The notes under the pieces: model-generated
Told to the model about the DNA's origin: nothing
What the model saw: only the letters and a program-made list of their open reading frames with translations
The model's database searches: none
NCBI GenBank assembly: GCA_002724975.1
Contig: PBQF01000061.1
Coordinates: 1 to 8,123, forward strand
Direction of reading: 5' to 3'
Length of the DNA: 8,123 nucleotides
DNA from: Parcubacteria group bacterium
GTDB taxonomy: Bacteria; Patescibacteriota; Minisyncoccia; Phycocordibacterales; GCA-002724975
Translations under genes and position numbers: made by a program
In this document: positions 6,379-8,123 of the stretch, in pieces
How the letters are laid out: each line of letters begins with the position of its first letter
Position numbering within the stretch: position 1 is the first letter of the stretch

Positions 6379-7005
6379 ATGAATATTTTGGGAATAGGGG
6401 CTCATTTTGACGACCTTGAATTAGGGTGTAGTGGTACACTTATAAAACATATACAGCAAGGTGACAAGGTCTTTATGCTGGTTATCTGCAACTCCGCTTA
6501 TAAAAATTCTGATGGCGACGTAGTTAGAGATTTGGAGACTGCTTGCACGGAAGGTAAAAAGGCGGCTGAAATTATAGGTGCAGAACTGATATGTCTAGAT
6601 TACGATACGTTTATGGTGCCATTTAGTGAAGATCTGACCAGGACGATCAATGATTATATCGAAAAACTCAATATAAATATAGTTTATAGTCCATGGGTTC
6701 ACGACTTACATCGAGACCATTATTATACGGCAAAGAACGCCTTAATGGCTGGTCGCCATGTGCCAAGATTTTTGATGTATAGGTGTAATTATTATGATAC
6801 CGAACAACCTTTTCGCGGAAACTTTTATTCGGATATTTCGGATGTAATTGACAAGAAACTTGAGGTAATCAAAGCCCATGAGTCGGAACTGAAAAGAGTT
6901 AGGTATAGGTGGTTAGAATTTTTCAAAAAGCAAAATGAGAATGATGGACAAAAGATAGGCGTTGCATTTGCTGAATGCTTTGAGGTAGTTAGATATTTAA
7001 TGTAA
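6379..7005 (+). CDS. PIG-L family (LmbE-like) N-deacetylase
   Basis: PIG-L/LmbE proteins are zinc-dependent hydrolases that remove N-acetyl groups from GlcNAc-type sugars or sugar conjugates. This 208-residue copy looks complete. GAHFDDLELG (7-16) contains the AHxDD motif with H9 and D12 as zinc ligands and D11 as likely general base. HDLHRDH (108-114) provides the third ligand, H114. Length fits the smaller members of the family. The ATG is preceded by a good Shine-Dalgarno sequence, AGGAAAGG at 6361-6368. In this setting the substrate is probably a HexNAc-type sugar nucleotide or glycan intermediate, so that the freed amine can be acylated by the GNAT enzyme two genes downstream (inference). 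A dead copy of the same kind of gene lies at 4067-4279, and a dehydratase remnant ends 24 bases upstream. Confidence 0.9.
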   Translation: MNILGIGAHFDDLELGCSGTLIKHIQQGDKVFMLVICNSAYKNSDGDVVRDLETACTEGKKAAEIIGAELICLDYDTFMVPFSEDLTRTINDYIEKLNINIVYSPWVHDLHRDHYYTAKNALMAGRHVPRFLMYRCNYYDTEQPFRGNFYSDISDVIDKKLEVIKAHESELKRVRYRWLEFFKKQNENDGQKIGVAFAECFEVVRYLM

Positions 7006-7029
7006 TAGATTGTCCATGGTTATTAGATA

Positions 7030-7704
7030 ATGATTGTAACAATTCACCAACCTGATTTCTTGCCTTGGCTGGGATTTTTTGATCGGTGGGGGAAAAGTGA
7101 TTTATATGTTGTATTAGATGATGTTCAGTTTATACGACGTGGATGGCACCACAGGGATAAGATAAAGACTCAGAACAAAATTAAATGGTTAACGGTGCCT
7201 GTTCAGAAAAGGGGTCGTTACCACCAGGCCATTAAAGAGGTAAAGATTGACCATCAGGAAAATTGGAGCCAGAAGCATTTAAAAACTATCCAGATGGCTT
7301 ATAAAAAAGCACCTAATTTTGATTTTGTCTTTGGTAAGTTAAGTGAAATATATAATAGGGAATATAATTTATTAATAGAATTTAATATGGATTTATTGAG
7401 GTTATGTTCAAAAATGCTTGATATAGATACACCTCTTGTTTTTGCTTCAGACTTCAACGTAAAAAGTACTGGTGGCCAGAAGTTAGTGGATTTGGTTCAG
7501 TCTGTAGGAGGGAAAGAGTACTTGACAGGCACTGGTTCCAGAGATTACCTGGATGAAGAATTATTTAAAAAGGTAGGTATTAGTGTTCGTTGGCAGGAAT
7601 TTGAGCATCCTGTTTATAAACAACTTTACGGTAGTTTTGAACATAGGCTTTCTGTCCTTGATTTTTTGATGATGCGAGATGGTGATAATAGTGCAATTGC
7701 ATAA
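7030..7704 (+). CDS. WbqC-family protein
   Basis: The 224-residue product matches the WbqC family, found in many O-antigen and surface-glycan clusters and of unproven biochemical role. Family features are the N-terminal IHQPDFLPWLGFFDR (5-19), VVLDDVQF (27-34), the basic HHRDKIKT (40-47) and WLTVPVQ (53-59). Family members often sit with DegT aminotransferases and acyltransferases, as here, and a role in modifying an amino sugar has been supposed. The start is fixed by an in-frame TAG at 7024-7026, 3 bases upstream of the ATG. No Shine-Dalgarno sequence is visible. A 4-codon frame (ATG 7016 to TAA 7028-7030) ends on the start codon as TAATG, so translation may depend on reinitiation after the deacetylase gene. 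Confidence 0.88.
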   Translation: MIVTIHQPDFLPWLGFFDRWGKSDLYVVLDDVQFIRRGWHHRDKIKTQNKIKWLTVPVQKRGRYHQAIKEVKIDHQENWSQKHLKTIQMAYKKAPNFDFVFGKLSEIYNREYNLLIEFNMDLLRLCSKMLDIDTPLVFASDFNVKSTGGQKLVDLVQSVGGKEYLTGTGSRDYLDEELFKKVGISVRWQEFEHPVYKQLYGSFEHRLSVLDFLMMRDGDNSAIA

Positions 7705-8123
7705 TGAAAACACTATTTTATGAACATTTAGAATGGGATTCAAGGCAGCTTGGTTTGCAATGTGGTCTAATTGGTTTTCGAGATATCTCTCCGGATATAA
7801 ATCAATATGAACTGGCGGATAATGTTAGAAAGATCATAGATGAAAACAGGGATGCAGGCTTTATTGCAACAAAAATACCGGGAGATTTTCCAATAGTTTT
7901 GGATTGTTTGGTAAAGAATTCTGCCAGGTTTATTGATACTGAACTCATTTACAAATTTAATCACATTTCTGATGATACTGTTGAACATACTGTAGACTTC
8001 TTTAATTCCTTTGATCCTGATATTTTCATTCCCTTAGCCGATGAAATGATATTTAGCAGATTTTACATGGACGATAATATTCCACAGGAAAAAGCGCGAA
8101 AACTTTGGTCTGATTCTATCAGA
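7704..8123 (+). CDS. WecD-like GNAT N-acyltransferase (3' partial)
   Basis: The first 140 residues of a GNAT-type enzyme are present and the gene runs off the right edge. The start LEWDSRQLGLQCGLIGF (9-25) matches the LxWDSxxFG opening of WecD/RffC-like proteins, which acetylate the 4-amino group of dTDP-fucosamine. DTELIYKF (78-85) and SRFYMDDNIPQEKARKLW (118-135) also fit that family. The acetyl-CoA binding motif of GNAT enzymes would lie beyond the window. The ATG overlaps the TAA of the WbqC-family gene by one base (TAATG), which indicates translational coupling. No strong Shine-Dalgarno sequence is seen. The likely role is acylating the amino group installed by the aminotransferase or exposed by the PIG-L deacetylase (inference). 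Confidence 0.8.
   Translation, partial: MKTLFYEHLEWDSRQLGLQCGLIGFRDISPDINQYELADNVRKIIDENRDAGFIATKIPGDFPIVLDCLVKNSARFIDTELIYKFNHISDDTVEHTVDFFNSFDPDIFIPLADEMIFSRFYMDDNIPQEKARKLWSDSIR

Overview
This window is a stretch of a surface-polysaccharide or glycan-modification gene cluster from a low-GC bacterium. All genes lie on the + strand. The AT-rich codon use (many AGA/AGG, ATA and TTA codons) and purine-rich Shine-Dalgarno sequences before several genes fit a bacterium, but no gene pins down a phylum. No tRNA, rRNA, CRISPR array, transposase or clear rho-independent terminator is visible.

Layout. (1) 2-781: an NAD-dependent sugar epimerase cut by the left edge. (2) 782-1100: a 319-base gap with a run of eight Gs, an inverted repeat, a promoter-like pair of hexamers and Shine-Dalgarno-like sites that lead to no proper gene. 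(3) 1101-4062: a compact sugar-nucleotide module made of a LegB-type 4,6-dehydratase, a sugar-1-phosphate nucleotidyltransferase and a DegT/DnrJ/EryC1/StrS-type PLP aminotransferase. (4) 4067-4279: a broken start of a PIG-L deacetylase gene. (5) 4309-6228: a large GT-B-like transferase. (6) 6229-6354: a broken piece of a second LegB-type dehydratase gene. (7) 6379-8123: an intact PIG-L deacetylase, a WbqC-family protein and the start of a WecD-like GNAT acyltransferase, the last overlapping its neighbour by one base and cut by the right edge.

How the genes may work together (inference). The nucleotidyltransferase activates a hexose- or hexosamine-1-phosphate. The dehydratase makes the 4-keto-6-deoxy intermediate and the aminotransferase places an amino group on it, most likely at C4. 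The PIG-L enzyme could remove an N-acetyl group, and the WecD-like enzyme could acylate an amine. The GT-B-like protein would transfer a glycosyl or phosphoglycosyl unit. The likely product is a 4-amino-4,6-dideoxy or 2,4-diamino-2,4,6-trideoxy sugar for O-antigen, capsule or protein glycosylation.

The most interesting observation is the pair of gene remnants on either side of the GT-B-like gene. The left one matches the intact PIG-L gene and the right one matches the intact legB-like gene. The locus therefore looks like two related amino-sugar modules joined together, each having lost the gene the other kept. I do not see evidence for a wholly new type of system.
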